NCBI GenBank assembly: GCA_021770245.1
Contig: JAETRI010000039.1
Coordinates: 1 to 32,950, forward strand
From: Lachnospiraceae bacterium
Lineage (GTDB): Bacteria; Bacillota; Clostridia; Lachnospirales; Lachnospiraceae
Direction: 5' to 3'
Length of the DNA: 32,950 nt
The position numbers and the translations under genes are program-made. Positions 7,652-15,160 of this stretch are shown here, one piece after another; the first letter of the stretch is position 1; each line of letters starts with the position of its first letter. Below the pieces are notes generated by a model, which did no database searches, had not been told where the DNA came from, and saw only the letters and a list, made by a program, of their open reading frames with translations.

Positions 7652-7684
7652 TTGCGTATAGTCCTCCTTTTCCCCTCATATAAT
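7652..7684 (+). promoter_or_regulatory. Candidate promoter of the polysaccharide deacetylase
   Basis: A perfect TATAAT lies at 7679-7684, 30 bases before the start codon. The only -35-like hexamer, TTGCGT at 7652, is 21 bases away, so the -35 element is poor. Confidence 0.4.
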
Positions 7685-7714
7685 ATTTGAGAAGGGAAAT
7701 AAGGAGCAGTACAC

Positions 7715-8413
7715 ATGGGAAAAGAAAAGAGGCTGACAGGGATGCTTGCAATCTTTCTATTTGTGGCAGCTCTGTCTTTTTTTGTCATAGGAAACGGGAA
7801 AGAGGCCAGACAGACGACGTCTTCGTCAGTGGCGGAGCAGGACGGGCACAATAAAGACATCGGGAAGGTGGCGCTCACCTTTGACGACGGCCCTCACCCC
7901 TTTTATACGGAACAGCTGCTGGACGGGCTGAAGGAACGGGGCGTGAAGGCCACTTTTTTTGTTACGGGAGAAAATGCGCAGCTTCATCCGGATATTATCG
8001 AAAGAATGGATAAGGAAGGCCATTTGATCGGTAACCACACTTACAGCCATATCCAGCTTACGACAGGCAACCGGGAGCAGTTTCGGGAGGAACTGATCAA
8101 AACGAACGAAATCATTATGGAGATTACCGGAAAAGAAGTGATCTATGTCCGGCCGCCTTACGGCAGCTGGGATAAAAAATTTGAGACGGAGCTGAACATG
8201 TTCCCCGTCCTGTGGAGCGTGGATCCCCTCGACTGGTGCTCCAGCAACGTTTCCTGCATCACGAACCGGATCATAGGCGATGTGGAGGACAGCGACATCA
8301 TCCTGATGCATGACTGCTACGAATCCACGGTAACTGCCGCCCTTCAGGTGGTGGATGAGCTGATGGCGGAAGGATATACCTTTGTGACAGCGGACGAGAT
8401 CCTGTTCGATTAA
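7715..8413 (+). CDS. Polysaccharide deacetylase (NodB domain), membrane-anchored
   Basis: The 232-residue protein starts with a short basic stretch and one hydrophobic segment (about residues 9-27) that should anchor or export it, so the catalytic domain faces the outside. The NodB motifs are all present: TFDDGP with catalytic Asp57 and metal-binding Asp58, HTYSH (His108 and His112), RPPYG, SVDPLDW and ILMHD. These enzymes remove N-acetyl groups from peptidoglycan GlcNAc or chito-oligosaccharides; a PgdA-like role in lysozyme resistance is plausible but inferred. ATG 7715 is preceded by AAGGAG at 8 bases spacing. It is monocistronic, with a palindromic repeat directly downstream. Confidence 0.9.
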   Translation: MGKEKRLTGMLAIFLFVAALSFFVIGNGKEARQTTSSSVAEQDGHNKDIGKVALTFDDGPHPFYTEQLLDGLKERGVKATFFVTGENAQLHPDIIERMDKEGHLIGNHTYSHIQLTTGNREQFREELIKTNEIIMEITGKEVIYVRPPYGSWDKKFETELNMFPVLWSVDPLDWCSSNVSCITNRIIGDVEDSDIILMHDCYESTVTAALQVVDELMAEGYTFVTADEILFD

Positions 8414-8443
8414 ATGTCCGGCATATCAATACCCGGCACGGAT

Positions 8444-8530
8444 AGGACAAACGCATAAACGCCCCTGTGCTGCTGTGACGGCCCTGTCCGGCCTTTCGCA
8501 GCAGCACAGGGGCGTTCACGCGTTTGTCCT
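8444..8530. repeat. Palindromic repeat family, copy B
   Basis: Outer arms AGGACAAACGC (8444-8454) and GCGTTTGTCCT (8520-8530) enclose a second stem of about 18 bp, built on AACGCCCCTGTGCTGCTG, with a GGCC-bearing loop. Placed 30 bases after the deacetylase stop, it may also act as its terminator. Confidence 0.8.
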
Positions 8531-8599
8531 GCGTATGGAGGAAAAGCCTTGCCTCATTCCCTCCGCAACATTATAATCGAATCAGACGGGGAGGTGTGC

Positions 8600-8927
8600 A
8601 TGGAAAAAATTCTTGTAATGGATGAACATAATTATGAAGATCATCTCGGGGAAATGGTAAGAATATCCGTAAGGGGGATTATATTGATTGACGGTAAGTT
8701 ATTGATGATTGAAAATTCCCTCGGAGAGGTCAAATTACCGGGCGGAGGTATGGAGTTTGGGGAAGATGATTACCGTGTTTTAATCCGGGAGGTAAAATAC
8801 AATAGAAGAGGCATTGGAAAAAAGCGGGAGAATGTTGGAAAACGAAGGGCGGCAGGCGTGGAACCAACGCGAATATAGGACGCTGCTGCTTATCAAAGAT
8901 CATTTTGTTCCTGAAAAAAGTAGTTGA
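8600..8927 (+). pseudogene. Nudix hydrolase with an internal deletion and frame change
   Basis: ATG 8600 (GGGGAGGTG upstream) starts a Nudix N-terminus with VRGIILIDGKLLMIE and KLPGGGMEFGEDDYRVLIREV. This is the first part of the Nudix box GX5EX7REU. The EEXGU end of the box is absent: after about 8800 the sequence jumps, in another frame, to a typical Nudix C-terminus (IEEALEKSGRMLENEG, then WNQREYRTLLLIKDHF) ending at TGA 8925-8927. A middle piece of roughly 60 residues, including catalytic glutamates, seems deleted. The in-frame product ends at 8878. It cannot be an active pyrophosphohydrolase. Confidence 0.75.
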
Positions 8928-8952
8928 CAGAGAGAAAGACTTTTGTTATATT
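8924..8952 (+). promoter_or_regulatory. Promoter of clpB
   Basis: TTGACA (8924-8929), a 17-base spacer and TATATT (8947-8952). The -35 hexamer overlaps the stop codon of the Nudix remnant. No CIRCE inverted repeat and no CtsR-type direct repeat was found beside it, although clpB is often under such control. Confidence 0.75.
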
Positions 8953-9075
8953 ACAAATAGAACAAATAAAGCAAACTATCACAAGCCTCCGGCGCATCTT
9001 CAAACAGGAAGAGGGAAGTAAGCGGGTATCGGTGTTTCCTGAAACGGAATGCAGCCGGGCGGAGCTGATTGATAC

Positions 9076-9091
9076 GCGCGCTAAAGCGCGC
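9076..9091 (+). promoter_or_regulatory. Hairpin before the clpB ribosome binding site
   Basis: GCGCGC-TAAA-GCGCGC forms a 6-bp GC-only stem in the clpB leader, 3 bases before ATAGGAG and 15 before the ATG. It may set translation efficiency. The stem is too stable to be an obvious heat-melting thermometer. Confidence 0.5.
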
Positions 9092-9106
9092 AGATAGGAG
9101 CCGATT

Positions 9107-11692
9107 ATGAACATTTCAAAATTTACACAGAAATCCATGGAGGCCGTGGAGCGCTGCCAGAAGCTGGCCTATGAATACGGCAACCAGGAGATTGAAGAAG
9201 AACATCTGCTCTATGGCCTGTTAACCATAGAGGACAGCCTGATCCTGAAGCTGATCGAAAAGATGGGGATTGCGAAGGAGCATTTTGTGAACCGGGCGGA
9301 GGACGCGGTGAGCCGACGGGTCAAGGTACAGGGCGGGCAGGTCTACGTGGGGAAGGATCTGAATACGGTCCTCACCTCCGCCGAAGACGAGGCGAAGCAG
9401 ATGGGGGACGAATATGTGTCCGTGGAGCACCTGTTCCTGGCCATGATCCGTCATCCCAACAAGGAAGTCAAGCAGATCTGGACGGAGTACGGTATTACCC
9501 GGGAACGTTTCCTGCAGGCCCTTTCCACGGTACGGGGGAACCAGCGGGTGACCAGCGACAATCCGGAGGCCACCTATGACACCCTGGAAAAGTACGGCGA
9601 GGATCTGGTGGAGAAGGCCAGGAATCAGAAGCTGGATCCGGTGATCGGCAGGGATGCGGAGATCCGGAACGTGGTCCGGATCCTGTCCAGAAAGAGTAAA
9701 AACAACCCGGTGCTTATCGGCGAGCCGGGCGTGGGCAAGACGGCCGTGGTGGAAGGGCTGGCCCAGCGGATCGTGCGCGGAGACGTACCCCAGGGGCTGA
9801 AGGATAAGAAGATTTTCGCGCTGGATATGGGCGCGCTGGTGGCGGGCGCCAAGTACCGGGGAGAATTCGAAGAACGCCTGAAGGCCGTTCTGGAGGATGT
9901 GAAGAACAGCGACGGCCAGATCATTCTTTTTATCGATGAACTGCACACCATCGTGGGCGCGGGCAAAACGGAAGGCAGCATGGATGCGGGCAACATGCTC
10001 AAGCCCATGCTGGCCAGGGGTGAACTGCACTGCATCGGGGCCACCACCCTGGACGAATACAGACAGTACATCGAGAAGGATGCGGCGCTGGAGCGGCGTT
10101 TCCAGCCGGTGATGGTGGAAGAACCCACGGTGGAAGATACCATTTCCATCCTCCGCGGCCTGAAAGAGCGGTACGAGGTTTTCCATGGGGTGAAAATCAT
10201 GGACAATGCCCTGGTGAGCGCGGCAATTCTCTCCAACCGCTATATTTCCGACCGTTTCCTGCCGGATAAGGCCATCGACCTGGTGGACGAGGCCTGTGCG
10301 CTGATTAAGACGGAGCTGGATTCCATGCCCACGGAGCTGGACGAACTGCAGCGTAAGATCATGCAGACGGAAATCGAAGAAGCGGCGCTGAAAAAAGAAG
10401 ATGACCGTTTGAGTCAGGAACGCCTTGCCGACCTGCAGAAGGAGCTGGCCGAGCTGAAGGAGCAGTTCCAGAACAGAAAGGCCCAATGGGATAACGAGAA
10501 AGCGGGAGTGGAGCGCCTGTCCCGGCTGCGGGAAGAGATCGATGCCACCAACAGCCAGATTGAGATTGCCCAGCGGGAAGGAAATCTGGAGAAGGCGGCG
10601 GAGTTAAGCTACGGCCGCCTGCCGGATCTGAGGAAACAGCTGGAGGCGGAAGAAGAAAAGGTAAAGAGCGAAGACCTCTCTCTGGTGCACGAGAGTGTGA
10701 GCGAAGAGGAGATCGCCCGGATCGTTTCCCGGTGGACGGGAATCCCCATCGCCAAGCTTACGGAGAGCGAACGGAACAAAACCCTGCATCTGGACGCGGA
10801 GCTGCACCGCAGGGTGATCGGCCAGGATGAGGGCGTAACCAAGGTAACGGAAGCGATTATCCGTTCCAAGGCCGGCATCAAGGATCCCGGAAAGCCCATC
10901 GGCTCCTTCCTCTTCCTGGGCCCCACGGGCGTGGGCAAGACGGAGCTGGCAAAGGCGCTGGCCGCCGCGCTTTTCGATGATGAAAACAATATGGTGCGTA
11001 TCGACATGAGCGAATACATGGAGAAACATTCCGTTTCCCGGCTGATCGGAGCGCCTCCCGGATATGTGGGATATGAGGAGGGCGGCCAGCTGACGGAAGC
11101 CGTCCGCAGAAAGCCCTACTGCGTGGTGCTCTTCGACGAGGTCGAGAAAGCCCATCCGGACGTATTTAATGTGCTCCTTCAGGTGCTGGACGACGGGAGG
11201 ATCACGGATTCCCAGGGGCGCACCGTGGACTTTAAGAATACCATCCTCATCATGACCTCCAACATCGGCGCATCCATCCTGCTGGACGGGATCGGCCGGG
11301 ACGGAAGGATCACGGAAGAAACAAAGGAGGAAGTGATGACGGAGCTGCGTGGCCGCTTCCGGCCGGAATTTTTGAACCGCCTCGACGAAACGATCCTGTT
11401 TTCACCCCTCTCCAGGGAAGATATCGGCGGCATCATCGGCCTGATTGTGGACGATTTGAACAGACGCCTTTCGGACCGGGAACTGCGTATCGAGCTGACC
11501 GAAGAAGCGCGCCGGTTCGTGGTGGAAAACGCCTATGATCCTGCCTACGGCGCAAGGCCCTTGAAGCGCTATATCCAGAAGTACGTGGAAACCCTTTCCG
11601 CCAGACTGATCCTTCAGGATCAGGTGAGCGAAGGAGACACCATCCTGATCGATGTAAAGGACGGAGCCCTTACCGCAGAGCGGAAAGCATAG
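9107..11692 (+). CDS. clpB: ATP-dependent disaggregase ClpB
   Basis: The 861-residue protein has the full ClpB layout. There is an N-terminal double Clp_N repeat (about 1-150), a first AAA+ domain with GEPGVGKT (about 205-212) and [13 protein letters not shown], and a long middle coiled coil (about 400-525). The second AAA+ domain has GPTGVGKT (about 604-611) and [14 protein letters not shown], and a C-terminal D2-small domain follows. The middle domain and the absence of a ClpP-binding IGF loop region separate it from ClpA and ClpC. ClpB works with DnaK to extract proteins from aggregates in the cytoplasm. The ATG is preceded by ATAGGAG, and the gene has its own promoter and a leader of about 150 nt. 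Confidence 0.97.
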   Translation: MNISKFTQKSMEAVERCQKLAYEYGNQEIEEEHLLYGLLTIEDSLILKLIEKMGIAKEHFVNRAEDAVSRRVKVQGGQVYVGKDLNTVLTSAEDEAKQMGDEYVSVEHLFLAMIRHPNKEVKQIWTEYGITRERFLQALSTVRGNQRVTSDNPEATYDTLEKYGEDLVEKARNQKLDPVIGRDAEIRNVVRILSRKSKNNPVLIGEPGVGKTAVVEGLAQRIVRGDVPQGLKDKKIFALDMGALVAGAKYRGEFEERLKAVLEDVKNSDGQIILFIDELHTIVGAGKTEGSMDAGNMLKPMLARGELHCIGATTLDEYRQYIEKDAALERRFQPVMVEEPTVEDTISILRGLKERYEVFHGVKIMDNALVSAAILSNRYISDRFLPDKAIDLVDEACALIKTELDSMPTELDELQRKIMQTEIEEAALKKEDDRLSQERLADLQKELAELKEQFQNRKAQWDNEKAGVERLSRLREEIDATNSQIEIAQREGNLEKAAELSYGRLPDLRKQLEAEEEKVKSEDLSLVHESVSEEEIARIVSRWTGIPIAKLTESERNKTLHLDAELHRRVIGQDEGVTKVTEAIIRSKAGIKDPGKPIGSFLFLGPTGVGKTELAKALAAALFDDENNMVRIDMSEYMEKHSVSRLIGAPPGYVGYEEGGQLTEAVRRKPYCVVLFDEVEKAHPDVFNVLLQVLDDGRITDSQGRTVDFKNTILIMTSNIGASILLDGIGRDGRITEETKEEVMTELRGRFRPEFLNRLDETILFSPLSREDIGGIIGLIVDDLNRRLSDRELRIELTEEARRFVVENAYDPAYGARPLKRYIQKYVETLSARLILQDQVSEGDTILIDVKDGALTAERKA

Positions 11693-11739
11693 TCCCCGGC
11701 ATTTAGGATGGTCCCCTCTGTGATCATCACGCTCCGCAG

Positions 11740-11780
11740 GGCAGGGGTGGCATGGGGCTGCAGGGCCATTCCTGCGTTTG
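11740..11780. repeat. Palindromic repeat family, degenerate right arm (copy F)
   Basis: The segment aligns with the right arm of copy D: it has AGGGGTGGC, GGGCCATTCCTGCG and TTTG in the same order, with scattered substitutions. The left arm is missing. It lies 47 bases after clpB. Confidence 0.5.
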
Positions 11781-11837
11781 GCGTGCCGCAAACCTGACGA
11801 AGCGGGGAAGCCTATCCCCAGAGTACCTGTGAGAAAC

Positions 11838-11911
11838 AGACGGGAGGCAGACGACGGCACATCGGATCCAAAGGTTTTGGCCCGATGCGTCGTGTCCGCC
11901 TCCCGTCGTCT
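11838..11911. terminator. Long imperfect stem-loop between convergent clpB and the Na+ pump genes
   Basis: AGACGGGAGGC at 11838-11848 pairs with GCCTCCCGTCGTCT at 11898-11911. Further imperfect pairing (ACATCGG with CCGATG) and a core CCAAAGGTTTTGG extend it to about 30 bp. It probably separates the two convergent units, though neither side carries a long T-run. Confidence 0.45.
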
Positions 11912-11957
11912 GCTATTTGCGATCTCGTCTCTCATTCTGCCGCCAAGCGTTCTTCTT

Positions 11958-12083
11958 TCAATCTTTTCCCCCGCCCAAGCGCCCGATCAGGGTGATGGAC
12001 AGGCTGATAAGCCCGATCACGACGAAGATGCCGAGCATCCCCTTTCCAGTGATGGTAAGCGCGATAATCAGATTGGATCCCAT
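11958..12083 (-). CDS. OadG-related small membrane subunit (41 aa)
   Basis: ATG 12083 is preceded by AAGGTGA at 5 bases and lies 35 bases after the OadB stop. The 41-residue product is MGSNLIIALTITGKGMLG followed by a continuous hydrophobic helix (about residues 6-34) and a GRLGGGKD tail. This looks like the short OadG-related subunits that accompany OadB-type proteins in Clostridia. OadG normally helps assemble the Na+-translocating decarboxylase complex and has a longer C-terminal tail that is absent here. It is easy to miss because of its size. An overlapping ATG 4 bases upstream is in another frame. Confidence 0.75.
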   Translation of the reverse strand: MGSNLIIALTITGKGMLGIFVVIGLISLSITLIGRLGGGKD

Positions 12084-12118
12084 TCATTTCACCTTCTTTC
12101 CTTAGCGGATGATGTCGT

Positions 12119-13258
12119 TTACAGATAGGCGGATACCAGGCTGATAACCAGCCCTCCGGCGATGACGGAAGCGATCTGGCCGGATACGTTTACCCCGGTA
12201 GCCTGCATGATCAGGATATTGCCCGGATCCTCCTTCAGAGCCATCTTTTGGACCACCCTGGCGGACATGGGAAAGGCGGAGATCCCCGCGGCCCCGATCA
12301 TGGGATTGATTTTTTCCTTTAAAAACAGATTGACGAACTTGGCAAAGAGTACGCCCCCAATGGTGTCAAATACGAAGGCCAGCAGCCCGATGGCCATGAT
12401 GAGCAGGGTATCCACGCGGACGAAAGCTTCTGCGCGCATGCTGAAAGAAATGGTGATGCCAAGGAGCAGGGTGATCAGGTTGGACAGGGTGCTCTGGGCG
12501 GTATCGGACAGGATGTTCAGCACGCCGCATTCCCGCAGGAGATTTCCGAACATGAGGAAGCCCACCAGGGCCACGGAGGCCGGTGCGATCATCCCCACCA
12601 GGAAGGTCACCAGGATAGGAAAAAGGATCCGGGTGGTTTTGGTGACGGGTCTTGCGGGTTTGGCGGCCATGCGGATACATCGTTCCCTGCGGGTGGTTAC
12701 GAGACGGATGGCGAAGGGCTGCACAATGGGCACCAGGGCCATATAGGAATAGGCGGCCACGGCGATGGGGCCCACATAGGCGGAACCCAGAACCTGAGAG
12801 ACCAGGATGGAGGTGGGGCCGTCGGCAGCGCCGATGATGCCGATGGAGGCAGCATCCCGCAGGTCAAAACCGAGGAGAACGGCGACGCAGAGGGCGAAGA
12901 AGATGCCAAACTGGGCGGCCGCGCCGAACAGGAAACTGATCGGACGTGAGAGCAGCGGGCCGAAATCGATCATGGCTCCGATCCCGATGAAGAGCAGGAT
13001 CGGCAGGGCTTCCGAGGCCTCGATTCCCGCTTCAAACAACCATTGAATGATGCCGTTTACCTCACCGATCCCGGCCATGGTTTGGTCAATGACGCCGGAA
13101 GAGGGAAGATTGACCAGGATCGCACCAAAGCCCATAGGAAGCAGCAGGGCCGGTTCGTACTCCTTTTTTATGGCCAGATAGATGAGCAGCAGCCCTACTG
13201 CATACATAACGATCTGCTGCGGGGTGATGGACAGAAAGCCTTCGTAGAGAAATTCCAT
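12119..13258 (-). CDS. Na+-translocating decarboxylase beta subunit (OadB/GcdB/MmdB type)
   Basis: This 379-residue polytopic membrane protein has the signature GIIGAADGPTS, with Asp146 at the position of the essential intramembrane aspartate that carries Na+ in oxaloacetate decarboxylase. Many hydrophobic segments and the LPILLFIGIGAMIDFGP motif fit the family. The beta subunit couples decarboxylation of a carboxybiotin group to Na+ export. No alpha (carboxyltransferase) or biotin subunit lies within the window, so its partners must be elsewhere or its role differs. ATG 13258 is chosen because AAAGGAG precedes it by about 7 bases. A 350-base leader holds a riboswitch-like element with a terminator (13428-13610), and the OadG-like gene follows. 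Confidence 0.92.
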   Translation of the reverse strand: MEFLYEGFLSITPQQIVMYAVGLLLIYLAIKKEYEPALLLPMGFGAILVNLPSSGVIDQTMAGIGEVNGIIQWLFEAGIEASEALPILLFIGIGAMIDFGPLLSRPISFLFGAAAQFGIFFALCVAVLLGFDLRDAASIGIIGAADGPTSILVSQVLGSAYVGPIAVAAYSYMALVPIVQPFAIRLVTTRRERCIRMAAKPARPVTKTTRILFPILVTFLVGMIAPASVALVGFLMFGNLLRECGVLNILSDTAQSTLSNLITLLLGITISFSMRAEAFVRVDTLLIMAIGLLAFVFDTIGGVLFAKFVNLFLKEKINPMIGAAGISAFPMSARVVQKMALKEDPGNILIMQATGVNVSGQIASVIAGGLVISLVSAYL

Positions 13259-13427
13259 AGGGGTTCTCCTTTCGCGATGGAAAGCTGCCTGCGGGACAGC
13301 TTTATGAAATAATGTTTTGTGCTGCATGGGCCGGATGATGATCAATCGGTCAGGGAAAAGACTTTCCCCTGCCTGCAGCCCGGCCATGCACCGCTCGGGG
13401 TTAGAATCCTTTTGTACGGGTCTGCAC

Positions 13428-13469
13428 ACAAAAAAACGAGACCTTTTGACCTATGCCAAAAGTCTCGTT
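13428..13469 (-). terminator. Intrinsic terminator in the oadB-type leader (riboswitch expression platform)
   Basis: On the minus strand AACGAGAC-TTTTG pairs with CAAAA-G-GTCTCGTT around the loop GCATAGGT. A run of seven T follows. The 5' half of the stem contains the conserved 3' core of the aptamer (ACGAGAC and TTTTGGC), so aptamer folding and terminator folding are mutually exclusive. Confidence 0.85.
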
Positions 13470-13610
13470 CTTTCCTAAAGTAAACGGCAGCATAAAAACC
13501 ATATTGTCCGCCGTATTAGAAAGTGCACGACCATGACTGCACTGCCCGAAAACAGGAAAAACAGCCAGGGGATGTTGATCGTACAGGTTACTACTCCCTT
13601 TTAACGTAGC
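13451..13610 (-). promoter_or_regulatory. yybP-ykoY-like (Mn2+ class) riboswitch upstream of the Na+ pump subunit
   Basis: Read on the minus strand, the leader begins with CTACGTTAAAA and then GGGAGTAG, and ends with AACGAGAC and TTTTGGCATAG. GTTAAAA pairs with TTTTGGC as helix P1 (extended by CTA/TAG), leaving GGGAGTAG and ACGAGAC as the facing loops, as in yybP-ykoY aptamers. Internal helices fit too: TGTACGATC with GGTCGTGCA, and ACGGC(G)G with C(T)GCCGT. The 3' aptamer strand is also the 5' strand of the terminator, so ligand binding should favour transcription (an ON switch). In known cases the class senses Mn2+. The gene downstream is oadB-type, not a recognised Mn exporter, which is unusual. 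Confidence 0.75.
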
Positions 13611-13613
13611 TTT

Positions 13614-13643
13614 ACCTTATCACTTCCTGCATAGGTCTGTCAA
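13614..13643 (-). promoter_or_regulatory. Promoter of the riboswitch/oadB-type transcript
   Basis: On the minus strand TTGACA (13643-13638), an 18-base spacer and TAAGGT (13619-13614). The expected start point falls at about the first base of aptamer helix P1. Confidence 0.6.
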
Positions 13644-13843
13644 GGGATTTGAAAAGGAACGGATAATCTTAGCGAAATCGTGGCACCCGTTCGGGCAAAA
13701 TATCCGGAATGTCTGAAAACCAGACATCAAAGCGGGAATGTCTATTGCATATTACAAAGGAAAAAGATAAGGTGAACCTATCAAATCTGATCTGCCGTGG
13801 AAATGCGGAAGGACGGTTCTTAAATACGGAAGGGAGAAAGGCT

Positions 13844-14491
13844 ATGAAGATGCAGAATATCTTAGCCGTGTGCATGATTGCAGTTACGGTTTCTTTCCTG
13901 GGATTTGTCGTAGAGAATGTATGGCTCGCCCTGACAAAGGGATACATGGATAACCGCAGTATGTGTTTCCCCTTTTTATTGGGTTATGGGCTGGCGATCG
14001 TTTTGCTCTTTCTGATTTTTGGGACGCCTGAGCAACCCTGTTTTTTCAAAAGAGAGATTCCGATAAAAAACAGGAGGGCGGAGCTTCTGCTCTATTCTGC
14101 GGGGGTGATGCCATGCATTTGTGCAGGGGAAGTGATATTGGGCACATTTGTGGAAAAAGTCTGTCATTTTCACTGGTGGGATTATTCCTCTATCCCGTTC
14201 CATATAACGAGATATACGTCAATTCCCACCAGCATGCTGTTTACGGCCGGAATCACTCTTTTTATGGATCGATTTTGGGGAATGCTGTATGAATATTATA
14301 TGGGATGGAGTATGGAAAGGCTGAGGATTACGGTAAGCGTGATGGGACTTCTCCTGATAGGGGATTTTGTCTATAGCAGCATAAGGATGTACCGGCTGCA
14401 GGGGATGATCCGAAGATGGAGAATTGACACGTCGGGAAGGTGGATATATAAAAAAATTCATCTCTGTAATACAGGTCAAACGCATGAATGA
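13844..14491 (+). CDS. CmpB-like multi-pass membrane protein (putative ABC-transporter type IV family)
   Basis: A 215-residue hydrophobic protein with about five membrane segments. Its N-terminal FLGFVVENVWLALTKGYMDNR and the later WDYSSIPFHI match a family found widely in Firmicutes and named putative ABC-transporter type IV; the actual function is unknown. ATG 13844 follows GGGAGAAAGG by 3 bases, and earlier in-frame starts lack a binding site. The last residues (GQTHE) and the stop codon are encoded by the left arm of palindromic repeat copy C, so a repeat insertion has replaced or trimmed the native C-terminus. The upstream gap 13644-13843 on this strand shows no clear promoter. Confidence 0.75.
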   Translation: MKMQNILAVCMIAVTVSFLGFVVENVWLALTKGYMDNRSMCFPFLLGYGLAIVLLFLIFGTPEQPCFFKREIPIKNRRAELLLYSAGVMPCICAGEVILGTFVEKVCHFHWWDYSSIPFHITRYTSIPTSMLFTAGITLFMDRFWGMLYEYYMGWSMERLRITVSVMGLLLIGDFVYSSIRMYRLQGMIRRWRIDTSGRWIYKKIHLCNTGQTHE

Positions 14492-14571
14492 CCCTGAGGC
14501 CCCTGCGCCACCCCTGTCCGGCCCGCGGCGCCGGACAGGGGTGGCGCAGGGGCCTCAGGGCGATCCATGCG
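14481..14571. repeat. Palindromic repeat family, long copy C
   Basis: A 31-bp perfect stem (14492-14522 with 14530-14560, built on CCCTGAGGCCCCTGCGCCAC) with a 7-base loop CCGCGGC lies inside outer arms CGCATG/CATGCG. This is the most stable structure in the window. It overlaps the stop codon of the CmpB-like gene. Confidence 0.85.
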
Positions 14572-14584
14572 AATACCGTTTAAA

Positions 14585-14612
14585 TTGCTTCTTTTTCATT
14601 ATCGTGTATAAT
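14585..14612 (+). promoter_or_regulatory. Promoter of the DUF4250 gene
   Basis: TTGCTT (14585-14590), a 16-base spacer and a perfect TATAAT (14607-14612), about 110 bases upstream of the coding start. Confidence 0.6.
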
Positions 14613-14721
14613 GAAGAAAAGAAAGACGGGTTGAAAAATGTCCGTAAGCCGTTTTTAGGTAACAATTTATGCCGCAGGCGGCCCAAAGCTTGCAGACTAT
14701 GGAAAGGGTATGGTGATTTGT

Positions 14722-14895
14722 ATGCTGCCGGAAGATCCTGTTATGCTCTTGAGCTATGTAAATCTGAAACTCCGGGACTATTACACGAGCTTGGAAGAAC
14801 TGTGTGAAGACCTGGAAGCGGACAGGGAGGCCATTCTGGAAAAATTAGGAGGAATTGATTATTCATACGACAGAGAGAAGAATCAGTTCGTCTGA
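14722..14895 (+). CDS. DUF4250 domain protein (57 aa)
   Basis: The small protein MLPEDPVMLLSYVNLKLRDY... ending DREKNQFV matches the whole length of the DUF4250 family, which is common in Clostridia and has no known function. The sequence suggests a small helical domain resembling a helix-turn-helix. ATG 14722 is preferred to ATG 14710 because family members begin with MLPxDPVMLLS and GGTGA lies about 6 bases upstream. It is preceded by its own promoter and is probably cytoplasmic. Confidence 0.85.
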   Translation: MLPEDPVMLLSYVNLKLRDYYTSLEELCEDLEADREAILEKLGGIDYSYDREKNQFV

Positions 14896-14930
14896 GCCAA
14901 AAGCCATGCGGTGGCAGAAAAACCGTCCCG

Positions 14931-14990
14931 GCGCCGCGGGGCCGGACAAGGGTGGCGCAAGGGCCGCAAGGCCATTCATGCGTTTGTCCT
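14931..14990. repeat. Palindromic repeat family, right-half copy D
   Basis: From GCGCCGCGGGGCCGG to ATTCATGCGTTTGTCCT, this repeats the centre and right arm of copy C, and the end of copy A, but lacks a left arm. It lies about 450 bases from copy C in the same orientation. Confidence 0.7.
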
Positions 14991-15095
14991 GTCGGCGATG
15001 TGCCCAATGTAAGTCTATGGACGCCCCTCCGCCGTATGGAAAGCGTCCGGCGGGAGGGAAGACCCCGCATGGACTGCCCCCTTTACGTTAAAAGA

Positions 15096-15138
15096 AAAAG
15101 GAACCTGCCGGAAAGCCGTTTCCGCACAGGTTCCTTTT
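15096..15138. terminator. Terminator of the ABC transporter operon
   Basis: AAAAGGAACCTG and CAGGTTCCTTTT form a 12-bp stem, with an inner CGGAAA/TTTCCG stem. On the minus strand the stem runs into TTTTTCTTTT, ending the transporter operon 23 bases after the last stop codon. The structure can also work on the plus strand. Confidence 0.85.
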
Positions 15139-15160
15139 ATGCGCGTAAATTGGATGGCGC

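Noticed and set aside
8953-9106. CIRCE or CtsR operator in the clpB leader
   Set aside because: Neither the TTAGCACTC/GAGTGCTAA inverted repeat nor the CtsR heptad repeat is present; only a short GC hairpin was seen.
9221-10486. Minus-strand open frame of 421 codons opposite clpB
   Set aside because: It lies entirely inside clpB, has no family resemblance and has the His/Leu/Arg-rich composition typical of antisense frames of GC-rich genes.
13448-13637. Nine-base complement GACCTATGC/GCATAGGTC enclosing the riboswitch
   Set aside because: The 5' member falls between the predicted -35 and -10 elements, so it should not be transcribed, and it conflicts with the better-supported P1 helix. It would matter only if transcription starts further upstream.
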